This document shows, piece by piece, positions 8,476-16,080 of a DNA stretch of 64,000 bases. The notes below the pieces were generated by a model. The model searched no databases and was not told the DNA's origin. It was given only the letters and a program-made list of their open reading frames with translations. Source of the stretch: Anaerostipes sp. (lineage in GTDB: Bacteria > Bacillota > Clostridia > Lachnospirales > Lachnospiraceae). The stretch covers positions 75,283 through 139,282 of the forward strand of contig NZ_JAGZSD010000008.1 of NCBI RefSeq assembly GCF_018381315.1. The letters are read 5' to 3'. The position numbers and the translations under genes were made by a program. How positions within the stretch are numbered: the first letter of the stretch is position 1; each line of letters starts with the position of its first letter.

Positions 8476-9486
8476 ATGAAAAATTGTAAAAAATTATTGT
8501 CTATTATAGTAATGATTATTCTTGTTTTAGCAGTAACACCATCAAATAATGCAGAGGCTGCATCAATCAAACTGAACAAAAAATCCATTACTATTACAAA
8601 AGGAAAAACTTACACATTAAAAGTAAAGGGCACAAAGAAAAAGGCTAAATGGTCAAGCAGTAAAAAATCTGTTGCTACCGTCTCTAAAAAGGGCAAAGTA
8701 ACTGGTAAGAAACGCGGATCTGCTACTATCACAGCAAAAATAGGGAAGAAAAAATACAAATGCAAGGTAAAAGTAGAGACTCCGAGTTTATCTGCAACAA
8801 AGAAAAGCATAGCGGCAGGCAGCAAGTATACGCTCAAGCTGAATGGCTGTTCTAGATCAAAGAAATTTTATACAAGCAATAACTCTGTAGCTGCTGTGTC
8901 AAGCAAAGGAGTTGTTACCGCAAAGAAACAGGGAACTGCAAAGATCACAGTAAAAATCTCTGATAAATCATATTATTGCATAATATCCGTTTACAATCAG
9001 TTAGGTACGAGGACTAACCCTGCAAATCCAAGAAATGGCGTTACCGTTAAAGCTTTAAATGGGACTATGTATTTTAAACTTACAAAAACATACAGAGGCA
9101 CATCTGCAGTATCCCAATTGATTTCTATGGGTGAATGGGGAGAATACGAAGAGGAGGATTATGCTGAAAATCCCGGAACTACATTGGTTTTGTTTGAATA
9201 TGATGTCAAAGCAATAAGCGGATATTCTAAATACCCGCTTAAGGGTTTGGATATTATAAATTCTTATGATTTATATAATGGTTCTTGTACACAGAAGATT
9301 AATCGAATAGAAGCGTGCTATTTAAACGGACCACATGAATCACAGGACAACGCCTCTTTAATGTTATATTCAGGGGCAAGCAGCAAAATGCACATGGCTC
9401 TGTATGTTCCAAATGGAATGACCTCCTTCAGCAACACCATTCAAACAAATTCCTTCGGTGAATATTGGGTAAAATATACTTTCTAA
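8476..9486 (+). CDS. Exported protein with two Big_2 domains
   Basis: 336 residues. Signal peptide (about 1-28, ending NNAEA), Big_2 domain 1 (about 30-105, WSSSKKSVATVSKKGKVTGK), Big_2 domain 2 (about 107-175, FYTSNNSVAAVSSKGVVTA), then about 160 residues of unrecognised globular sequence rich in Tyr and Gly. AAGGAG ribosome site 8 bp before the ATG. The gene ends just before a GC hairpin (9499-9521) that recurs after other exported-protein genes, and 48 bp before the tmRNA-derived repeat. Likely surface or secreted; role unknown. Confidence 0.82.
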   Translation: MKNCKKLLSIIVMIILVLAVTPSNNAEAASIKLNKKSITITKGKTYTLKVKGTKKKAKWSSSKKSVATVSKKGKVTGKKRGSATITAKIGKKKYKCKVKVETPSLSATKKSIAAGSKYTLKLNGCSRSKKFYTSNNSVAAVSSKGVVTAKKQGTAKITVKISDKSYYCIISVYNQLGTRTNPANPRNGVTVKALNGTMYFKLTKTYRGTSAVSQLISMGEWGEYEEEDYAENPGTTLVLFEYDVKAISGYSKYPLKGLDIINSYDLYNGSCTQKINRIEACYLNGPHESQDNASLMLYSGASSKMHMALYVPNGMTSFSNTIQTNSFGEYWVKYTF

Positions 9487-9498
9487 GATAAAACAAAT

Positions 9499-9521
9499 CC
9501 GCCCGGCTGATACCGGGCAGG
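9499..9521. repeat. Recurrent GC hairpin, copy 1
   Basis: CCGCCCGG-ctgata-CCGGGCAGG hairpin 13 bp after the Big_2 gene. Three relatives with the loop CGGCAA follow the genes ending at 11881, 12955 and 63263. On the plus strand there is no U-run after it. Confidence 0.5.
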
Positions 9522-9533
9522 ATAAGAATAAAT

Positions 9534-9594
9534 AAAACAAAAAGAGCACGTAAATATGCGCTCCTTACGATGGACTAGGCGAGAATCGAACCCG
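9534..9594. repeat. Direct repeat of the ssrA 3' end (left att-like site)
   Basis: 61 bp matching 13156-13216 at 59 of 61 positions (differences at T/C and A/G). It covers the last bases of tmRNA (T-arm and acceptor end) plus the tmRNA terminator. The match stops abruptly at 9594, where tmRNA sequence gives way to unrelated AT-rich DNA. This is the pattern left by site-specific integration into the 3' end of ssrA. The copy itself is not a functional tmRNA. Confidence 0.85.
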
Positions 9595-9794
9595 AAAAAG
9601 ACAATTTTTCAAGAATGGCTTATTTATGCGGTTTATTCAAACTCCGTATATCTAAGCCATTCTTGGTCTTTAAGTACTTTTTCATAGCACTATTTATTTT
9701 TGTATAACTAAAGACCTTTTATAAAAATAAATGCCAGAATGCTGCTGATGTGGCAATGGTAATTGATACAAGCCTGTAGGCATCAGAGGTAATC

Positions 9795-9995
9795 TTGCAA
9801 GACTATCAAGAATGGTATAAAAGGAGTGCTTTCCATATTGATTATGTAGACTGGTCGATATACCGACAATTAAAAAAAGGAGACAAGTTTGTTTATAGTA
9901 TAAAAACTTGCAGACAGTGTGCCCGTGAGATTATAAATTCAAAAGAGCTATTATGTCCATATCGCCAGTCAAAAAAACATCGAAAATTTATATAG
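9795..9995 (+). CDS. Small hypothetical protein, possible gene remnant
   Basis: 66 residues from a TTG start with AGAGGT 4 bp upstream. No signal peptide. The C-terminal half has TCRQCAREI and LLCPYRQ, three Cys that could be part of a zinc finger, with a basic tail. I do not recognise it. It may be a truncated piece of a larger phage-type protein, given its position just inside the tmRNA-derived repeat. Coding status is uncertain. Confidence 0.35.
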   Translation: MQDYQEWYKRSAFHIDYVDWSIYRQLKKGDKFVYSIKTCRQCAREIINSKELLCPYRQSKKHRKFI

Positions 9996-10071
9996 GATGA
10001 TAATGAAAGGAAATATATTATTTACGACAAGATGATGCTTGACAGTATTTAACAAAGATATTAATACACTT

Positions 10072-10104
10072 AAGAGGGATGTAGCTTATAGCTTTAACAA
10101 TGAG
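10072..10104 (+). promoter_or_regulatory. Conserved 5' leader motif, copy 2
   Basis: AAGAGGGATGTA, then GCTT...CTTTAACAA, ending just before the ribosome site (GAGGTGG) of the lipoprotein gene at 10113. It matches the leader at 7731-7763 with few differences over about 33 nt. One copy is outside and one inside the ssrA-bounded segment. Confidence 0.45.
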
Positions 10105-10112
10105 GTGGAATT

Positions 10113-11159
10113 ATGAAAAAAAGAACTTTAATCGCTATTTTTTTGACGTTGTCGTTAATTATTCTGACAAGTTGCAGAAAAAATGAAACCGTGTTCGGAG
10201 ATGGTGCAAGTCATAAAGATTTACTTTCTTATATACATGATTTGACGGACTGGGATTTAGAAGGTGATGATTTAAAAAATTCTTCTTTCAGTCATAGAGG
10301 ATATGATTATAGCAGTGATGAAAAAATAGAAAGTATTTCAGATAATGTTTCAATTACGTATGAGACAAAAAAAGGTAAAGAAATCATCAATGCCGTTCTA
10401 GATTTTGAAGTAAAGTCAAAAGAAGAAGCCATTGAAGTTATAGGTAAAATTATAGATGAATTGGGCCAAAACTATTCTATTTCGTCTCAAAAAATACGAA
10501 ATTATGAGATATCTAATGAAGAAGATGATTATAATTATGATAAATTAAGTAATGATGAAGATTTAACTACTTTAATTACAAATAAAATTGAAAGCAAAGA
10601 TAAAATTGTAATCGAAGCATACTATAATCCATCAGATTCAAGTTTTGAAAAAATCTTACTTGATATAGCATTTAATGACGGAACACTGAGTGAAAATTAT
10701 AATGATGCATATATACATCTTAAAATCAAAAATGACCCTAACGATTCAGAAATAGCAACAGAAAACTATTATGGTGACGGTAATAGTACAACTTACGAAG
10801 AAGATTATTCTGACGATGACACTTCTTTAAATGACTATTATGATGATGAGGAAACTACTGAGCAACAGGTTACGGCAGGTGAAAGAAACGCATTAGATAA
10901 AGCTTATAGTTATCTTAACACCATGGCATTTTCAAAATCAGGATTAATTGAACAGCTAGAGTATGAGGGATTTACAAAAAAAGAAGCAAAATACGCAGTT
11001 GATAATTGTGGGGCAAATTGGAAAGAACAGGCTGCAAAGAAGGCTGAACAGTATTTGAGGAATCAATCATTTTCCAGATCCGGATTGATAGAACAACTTG
11101 AATACGAAGGTTTTACAAGCAAACAAGCGAGATATGGTGTGAAGAAAGCATACAAATAA
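10113..11159 (+). CDS. Lipoprotein with two C-terminal Ltp domains (superinfection-exclusion type)
   Basis: 348 residues. Lipoprotein signal with lipobox LTSC (Cys about 21), a 220-residue acidic middle, an Asp/Tyr-rich linker (about 225-255), then two tandem Ltp repeats (about 262-305 and 306-348), each with the core FSKSGLIEQLEYEGFT. This repeat is the host-cell-surface-exposed lipoprotein family (Ltp), whose phage TP-J34 member blocks DNA injection by incoming phages. The last 90 residues are nearly identical to the protein at 12023-12955. Sequence is AT-rich compared with the chromosome around it. Domain call is firm; an anti-phage role here is inferred. Confidence 0.85.
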   Translation: MKKRTLIAIFLTLSLIILTSCRKNETVFGDGASHKDLLSYIHDLTDWDLEGDDLKNSSFSHRGYDYSSDEKIESISDNVSITYETKKGKEIINAVLDFEVKSKEEAIEVIGKIIDELGQNYSISSQKIRNYEISNEEDDYNYDKLSNDEDLTTLITNKIESKDKIVIEAYYNPSDSSFEKILLDIAFNDGTLSENYNDAYIHLKIKNDPNDSEIATENYYGDGNSTTYEEDYSDDDTSLNDYYDDEETTEQQVTAGERNALDKAYSYLNTMAFSKSGLIEQLEYEGFTKKEAKYAVDNCGANWKEQAAKKAEQYLRNQSFSRSGLIEQLEYEGFTSKQARYGVKKAYK

Positions 11160-11185
11160 ATACAACAACTACAAGGAGATTTTTT

Positions 11186-11881
11186 ATGAAGAGAAAGATA
11201 TTCTGTTTATTTACAACTTTAGTTTTAATATTTTCATTTTCAATGACAGGATGTGCGTCCAATCACAAGAAAAAAGTATTAAAAATTGATCCTTTGAAAA
11301 AAGAATATTCCAGTATAAATTCGTTTATAAAATCTATAAATTGGAAATATACTGGGGAGGAAATAGAAGAAGCCGGATACACAAAAAAAACATTTCCTGG
11401 CGAAGGATATGATTCTGAATATTACTTAGATGATATTGTTATAGATTCGTTAGGCACGGTAGAAAAGTCTCATATCTCAGCATCACTTAAATTTAAAAGT
11501 GATAAATTAAAAGACGTTGAATTATACTATTTTGCGAATAACAAAAATGACTATAAGGAAAAATTTGAGATAATATATTCAGAATTAGAAAAAACACAGA
11601 AGTTTAAGGAGCATTTCTTCTTTGTCAGGGAAGACAAAAATGATAAAGGTTCGATCGGTAAATTAGAGAAAACTGATTCGGCAGTTGAAAAAAATTCTGA
11701 CTTAGCTGATATTGCCGGTGTTTACTATGAAGGTTTTATATACAAAGCATTTTTCGTTTCAAAAGATGCTAGATATAAAACGTCTCAGCTAGTTGGAACG
11801 GGTGCCAAAATGAAAAACGGTAGCGTAGGATTTAGTATTATTTATAATATTGCTAATGATAATTCATATTCAAACAAATAA
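11186..11881 (+). CDS. Lipoprotein lacking the Ltp tail
   Basis: 231 residues with lipobox MTGC (Cys about 23). No recognised domain. Its first 100 mature residues resemble the middle of the upstream Ltp lipoprotein in pattern (SFIKSINWKYTGEEIEE against SYIHDLTDWDLEGDDL, followed by a GYD...Y segment), so it may be a paralogue without the Ltp repeats. It starts 26 bp after that gene with an AAGGAG site, so they are probably co-transcribed. A GC hairpin of the recurrent type (11895-11916) follows the stop. Function unknown. Confidence 0.75.
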   Translation: MKRKIFCLFTTLVLIFSFSMTGCASNHKKKVLKIDPLKKEYSSINSFIKSINWKYTGEEIEEAGYTKKTFPGEGYDSEYYLDDIVIDSLGTVEKSHISASLKFKSDKLKDVELYYFANNKNDYKEKFEIIYSELEKTQKFKEHFFFVREDKNDKGSIGKLEKTDSAVEKNSDLADIAGVYYEGFIYKAFFVSKDARYKTSQLVGTGAKMKNGSVGFSIIYNIANDNSYSNK

Positions 11882-11894
11882 TAAAAAACAAAAA

Positions 11895-11916
11895 CCGCCC
11901 GGCGGCAACTGGACAG
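11895..11916. repeat. Recurrent GC hairpin, copy 2
   Basis: CCGCCCGG-cggcaa-CTGGACAG, preceded by an A-run, 13 bp after the lipoprotein stop. Same loop as copies 3 and 4; the right arm is partly decayed. Confidence 0.5.
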
Positions 11917-12022
11917 AAATTAAAAATTAAAACCAGACAGTTTGCAAGCCTGTTAGGGTATAATGAAGAATTATATAAGTTATGGTGTCAATAAAAAATG
12001 CTTTAGAGAGGAAAAAATACAT

Positions 12023-12955
12023 ATGAAAAAAAGATTACTAACTTCGATATTAACAGTAATGATGTTGTTGTTATTAGTAGGATGCAAAAGTTCTGTCAAC
12101 ACCGCAAATAATGAAGACAAAGATCCGTATGAAAATTACAAACAAATAGAAACATCCTATGGATTAAAGTACAAAGTACCAAAGAAGTGGAAAATTAGTG
12201 ATTCAAACACAGAAACAGATGCATACTATTACAAAAAAGAAATTGGTTCAGGAGATGGTATGTTATATGTTAACTACTCTGATTTTGAAGGTGACGTAAC
12301 AGATGATACAATATTTGAATCACTTGCAGGTGGTATAAAAAAATCTGATCACTATAAGGACGATTTTAAATCAGAATATACTGAAATTAATAAAATTCCT
12401 TTAATGCGTTTTTATTACAATATGGATACAAATAATGAAACTTTTAAAGTAAAGGCTATTATTTTTAATTGTAAAAACGGTTATGTATTAATAAGCATGA
12501 CATCTTTACCAAATAGCAACTACGATTCATATTTTAAAAAAATAACTCATTCCATCAGTTTGGATGAAATAGAAAATAGTGAATCTTCTACTGAAAGTCC
12601 TACAACAACCACTGAACCTACCACCGAAGAAATCACTACCGAGGACACAACAGAAGCCTACACACCGACTACAGGAGAAGAAAATGCTCTAAGCAAAGCT
12701 TATAGCTACCTTAACACCATGGCATTTTCAAAATCAGGATTAATTGAACAGCTTGAATATGAAGGATTTACAAAAAAAGAAGCAAAATATGCGGCGAATA
12801 ATTGTGGGGCAAATTGGAAAGAACAAGCCGTAAAAAAAGCTGAACAATATCTAAAGAACCAGTCTTTCTCTAAATCCGGTCTAATAGAACAGTTAGAATA
12901 TGAAGGATTTACGCCAAAGCAGGCAAGGTACGGAGTAAACAAAGCTTATAAATAA
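12023..12955 (+). CDS. Lipoprotein with Thr-rich linker and two C-terminal Ltp domains
   Basis: 310 residues. ATG at 12023 with GAGAGGA about 10 bp upstream; an in-frame upstream start at 11963 is less likely because the lipoprotein signal begins at 12023. Lipobox LVGC (Cys about 21), then a globular domain (about 35-180) beginning with a PsbP-like YGLKYKVPKKW segment, a Thr/Glu/Pro-rich linker (about 185-220) and two Ltp repeats (about 225-310). A 44-bp stretch (12710-12753) is identical to 10914-10957 in the first Ltp gene, which points to recent duplication or gene conversion. Phage-exclusion role inferred from the domain. Confidence 0.85.
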   Translation: MKKRLLTSILTVMMLLLLVGCKSSVNTANNEDKDPYENYKQIETSYGLKYKVPKKWKISDSNTETDAYYYKKEIGSGDGMLYVNYSDFEGDVTDDTIFESLAGGIKKSDHYKDDFKSEYTEINKIPLMRFYYNMDTNNETFKVKAIIFNCKNGYVLISMTSLPNSNYDSYFKKITHSISLDEIENSESSTESPTTTTEPTTEEITTEDTTEAYTPTTGEENALSKAYSYLNTMAFSKSGLIEQLEYEGFTKKEAKYAANNCGANWKEQAVKKAEQYLKNQSFSKSGLIEQLEYEGFTPKQARYGVNKAYK

Positions 12956-12963
12956 TCAAAAAA

Positions 12964-12986
12964 CCGCCCGGCGGCAACCGGACGGC
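12964..12986. repeat. Recurrent GC hairpin, copy 3
   Basis: CCGCCCGG-cggcaa-CCGGACGG hairpin 8 bp after the Ltp gene. On the minus strand it is followed by six T residues, so it could also stop transcription coming from the tmRNA side. Confidence 0.55.
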
Positions 12987-13155
12987 ACATAAGATACTAT
13001 TACCAGACAAATGCCATGATATAGTACAATTCACATTCATATTATATCATTTTGGCACCCGTTCTGGCAATAGGTGTTATTTTTGTGCTCATTTTTAAGA
13101 AGGCGTAAAGGGACTTATTAGTACTGATGATTATTTTGTGAAAAATGCAGCACGA

Positions 13156-13216
13156 AAAACAAAAAGAGCACGTAAATACGCGCTCCTTACGATGGACTAG
13201 GCGGGAATCGAACCCG
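13156..13216. repeat. Direct repeat containing the true ssrA 3' end (right att-like site)
   Basis: The intact-tmRNA copy of the 61-bp repeat also found at 9534-9594. It includes the tmRNA T-arm, acceptor end and terminator. Together the repeats bound about 3.6 kb of AT-rich DNA with three lipoprotein genes. Confidence 0.85.
13157..13190 (-). terminator. tmRNA terminator
   Basis: Minus strand GAGCGCGT-attt-ACGTGCTC (one G-U pair) followed by TTTTTG and more T, starting 6 bp after the tmRNA 3' end. Confidence 0.8.
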
Positions 13217-13537
13217 CGTCCAAAAACCCATCCCCTCAGGCATCTCCCATTACAGTCTCTGTACTGACATTCCCTCTATGCTGCTCCCAGAGACAGGATC
13301 AGCACTTCAGTAGCTTCATAAATACTTCATCTGCCGCAAAGCTTAAGCAGACGAGGGTTCTACATTATTTGAAGCCTAATGACAGGCTGTAGATGACCTG
13401 CCACAGACTACTGCAAGCCCTTAGGCTGCAGCGTACGCTAATTTATTATCTGCGTTTAATTTAAGTTTACACCGTGACGTGGTCTCTCCGAATGGCTTCC
13501 CGAGCTTCAGAATCCCTGTCGAAACCAGTACTAGCCC
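13193..13537 (-). ncRNA. ssrA: tmRNA (transfer-messenger RNA)
   Basis: 345 nt. The 5' GGGCTAG pairs with 3' CTAGTCC to form the acceptor stem, with discriminator A; CCA is not encoded. The T-arm GGTTCGATTCC is present. The tag reading frame (13453 down to 13421) encodes ADNKLAYAAA followed by TAA, a typical ClpXP degradation tag. It acts with SmpB, encoded at 19060-19530, to rescue stalled ribosomes. It lies on the same strand as rnr and smpB but 5.5 kb further on; its 3' end serves as the boundary of the lipoprotein island. Confidence 0.97.
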
Positions 13538-13553
13538 GAATATTTCCTTATAT

Positions 13554-13584
13554 AGTATAACCCTTTTTTTGTGAAAAAGTCAAT
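13554..13584 (-). promoter_or_regulatory. tmRNA promoter
   Basis: Minus strand TTGACT (13584-13579), 18 bp spacer, TATACT (13559-13554), with transcription expected to begin about 10 nt before the mature 5' end at 13537. Confidence 0.75.
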
Positions 13585-13602
13585 AAAAAGAAATAGATTC
13601 AT

Positions 13603-16056
13603 TTATTCTTTGGCATATGATAAATACTTCATCAGGATTTCATCTAAGAGCCGAATATCAACAGGCTTTGGCATAAAACCATCAAAACCTTCCTTCTTAA
13701 ACAATTCCTGCGCTTCCTTTGTCACATTTGCCGTTAAAGCAATCACCGGAATATTATTTTTCGGGTCCGGCAAAGCACGGATGGCTTTTAATGTTTCAAT
13801 ACCGTCCATTTCCGGCATCATATGATCTAAAAAAATCAAATCATAACCAAATCTCTTCACAGCCTGCACAGCCTCTTTTCCGGAACTTGCACAGTCAATC
13901 TGCATCTGATACGGGTCCATCAAGGCCTCTGCCACTCCCAGATTAATCTGATTATCATCTACAATCAAAATCTTTGCCTCCGGAAATGGATGCACCATAG
14001 AAATATCAAACTGTCCGGCTGTCCGGAACACATTCTTTTTCCCTGAATCCATCAGGAATTCCAGCCCTAAGCAAAACAGCGGAGAATAAACCGCCGGCTT
14101 TTCATACCCATATGGATCTTCTTTCTGATGCAGAAGAACCGTGCTTTCATATGGCCGATTTAAATCTGTACGATCTATCATGGACAATGTTTCCTGATCC
14201 GCCAAAATAAACTCATAAGTTCCACGGCTGACCATCTCTAAAAATTTTAACTGGTCTGATTCAATCTGACAAGGAATCCGGTATTCCTCTAATGACTTTT
14301 GGTACTGGACACAGAGATCCTTATTTGCCTCATATACAGCCAGAACACCTCCCTGCGGCCATCTGACATGAACAAGCTTTTCATCTCCCAAAGGCCTCTG
14401 GCAGATAACTGCTGAAAAAGACGAACCTTTTCCATAGACACTCTCAACACTGATACCTCCGCCCATCATCTCTGCAAGATTCTTAGATATGGCAAGGCCC
14501 AGACCGGTGCCTTCACTGCTGTGGCTGTAGTGAGTATCGATTTGTTCAAAGCTGTTAAAGAGACGATGCATATCCTGCTTCCTGATTCCGGTCCCGGTAT
14601 CCTCCACTGTTATCATCAGCTGAAAATTATCATGTTCCATTCTGCAGCTCAGATGCAGACAGATATAACCCTTCTCAGTAAATTTCACAGCATTACCCAG
14701 CAGATTCACCATAATCTGCTTCACCCGTGTGATATCTCCGTAAAGGCGGGCCGGCAGCCGTCTGTCCAAGTCCACATAGAAGTGCACAGGTTTTTCGCCG
14801 ATTTTTAAAACCGTGAGAGCCGTTATATCTGCAATCAGGCTTCGCAGACTATATTCTTCCTCCATCAGTGTAAATTTTCCGGATTCAATCTTGGAATAAT
14901 CCAGAATGTCATTGATGATTACGAGCAGGCTTCTGGACGAACGGTCAATAGTCTCCACATACTCCCTCTGCTTTGCACTTAGTTCTTCCCGCAGCAGGAG
15001 TTCACTGACTCCTGTAACAGCATTCATCGGTGTCCGGATCTCATGGCTCATATTAGCCAAAAAAGCAGATTTCATTTCTGCTATATGCTGCTGGTTTTTA
15101 GAAACTGCAAGAGATACCACCACCATAGTTAAAAGTACAGCAAAAACGGCCACGCTGGACACACTGAGCATTGCCAGTTCCTTTGTCAAAACTGCAGTAT
15201 TTGCAGACACGGTATCTTTAGACACAATATTTACAATGGTCCAGTCATTCATGCCTAATGGCTGATAATAAGCATACTGTTCCATTCCCAAGTGCTCGTA
15301 AAGTGTCATTCCTTTTCTGTGATGCTTTATATCCTCTTTTACTTTTGCCAGACTGTAATCACCGCTGAAAGCGTCATTTTCAAGCACCCTGAAATAATTA
15401 TTATAATCCATGCTCTTTGTCCGCAGTATCAGTTCTCCGCCGGCATCAATCAGATAAGCATATCCATTCCCGTTAAAACTGCTGATGCTGAGCGCATCCT
15501 GAAGTTTCTTAATATCCAGCATTGCAATCAGTGCGCCGTCTGTATGTCCGTATTCACCGGCAACCGGAATACAAAAAGTAATTCCTGACACAGCCTTGTC
15601 TTCCAGGATTCTGCGCTGTACATCGGTAACCGCTGTTTTGCCCCGGCACGCATCAATGAAATATGGTTCCCTGGACACATTATCCGGATGCTTCATATCA
15701 GGCGTCCATAAAGTCCCGTCTTTGTCTGCATATCCGATGAATGCGATTCCCGGCTTTTTTCTTACCTCGGAAAGATAAGATAACTTATTAGTTTTCCCTT
15801 CAATGGACGCCAGTGCATCAGCCGATATCTCCAGTGATGTTTTGGTATCCTCAACAATCGTCAGTGCATGTGAAGTGATCTGCTGTGCCGTCTCTGACAG
15901 GCGGGCCTTATTTTCTTTTTCGAGTGTTTGGTCAAATCTGCGAAAATAAAAAAATACAGCAGAAATAAACAGCACCGTCAGCACCAAAATAGCCCCGCAG
16001 AGACAGCAGATTACTTTTTTATTAAAACCTGAAATCTTCATTTTGTTTTTCTTCAT
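13603..16056 (-). CDS. Hybrid sensor histidine kinase / response regulator with Cache-like sensor
   Basis: 817 residues. Membrane helix (about 14-35), extracellular Cache-type sensor domain (about 40-285), second helix (about 290-312), HisKA with SHEIRTPMNAVTG (His about 340), HATPase with NLLGNAVKFTE, EDTGTGI and GTGLGLAIS, and a C-terminal receiver (about 690-815) with VDDNQIN and phospho-acceptor Asp in LIFLDHMMPEMDG. No HPt domain and no output domain. GGGAG 8 bp before the ATG. Its start is 24 bp after the stop of a solute-binding lipoprotein gene, which suggests that protein delivers the ligand. Target regulator unknown. Confidence 0.93.
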   Translation of the reverse strand: MKKNKMKISGFNKKVICCLCGAILVLTVLFISAVFFYFRRFDQTLEKENKARLSETAQQITSHALTIVEDTKTSLEISADALASIEGKTNKLSYLSEVRKKPGIAFIGYADKDGTLWTPDMKHPDNVSREPYFIDACRGKTAVTDVQRRILEDKAVSGITFCIPVAGEYGHTDGALIAMLDIKKLQDALSISSFNGNGYAYLIDAGGELILRTKSMDYNNYFRVLENDAFSGDYSLAKVKEDIKHHRKGMTLYEHLGMEQYAYYQPLGMNDWTIVNIVSKDTVSANTAVLTKELAMLSVSSVAVFAVLLTMVVVSLAVSKNQQHIAEMKSAFLANMSHEIRTPMNAVTGVSELLLREELSAKQREYVETIDRSSRSLLVIINDILDYSKIESGKFTLMEEEYSLRSLIADITALTVLKIGEKPVHFYVDLDRRLPARLYGDITRVKQIMVNLLGNAVKFTEKGYICLHLSCRMEHDNFQLMITVEDTGTGIRKQDMHRLFNSFEQIDTHYSHSSEGTGLGLAISKNLAEMMGGGISVESVYGKGSSFSAVICQRPLGDEKLVHVRWPQGGVLAVYEANKDLCVQYQKSLEEYRIPCQIESDQLKFLEMVSRGTYEFILADQETLSMIDRTDLNRPYESTVLLHQKEDPYGYEKPAVYSPLFCLGLEFLMDSGKKNVFRTAGQFDISMVHPFPEAKILIVDDNQINLGVAEALMDPYQMQIDCASSGKEAVQAVKRFGYDLIFLDHMMPEMDGIETLKAIRALPDPKNNIPVIALTANVTKEAQELFKKEGFDGFMPKPVDIRLLDEILMKYLSYAKE

Positions 16057-16080
16057 AAGCCGTTCTCCCTGCCGTCACCG

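Larger units (their letters stand above)
9595..10112. other. AT-rich island start: two stem-loops and one small ORF
   Basis: Besides the small ORF at 9795 this stretch holds two adjacent inverted repeats: 9610-9665 (13-bp arms CAAGAATGGCTTA / TAAGCCATTCTTG with a second inner 7-bp stem) and 9666-9716 (arms GGTCTTTA / TAAAGACC). No recombinase gene is visible. The second copy of the leader motif closes the region at 10072. Confidence 0.6.

Noticed and set aside
9534..9594. Second tmRNA gene
   Set aside because: Only the 3' end and terminator are present; there is no 5' half or tag frame.
13041..13069. 18-bp match (GAACGGGTGCCAAAATGA) between the minus strand near 13050 and the plus strand near 11796
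   Set aside because: One short match with no extension on either side; could be chance, and no function is apparent.
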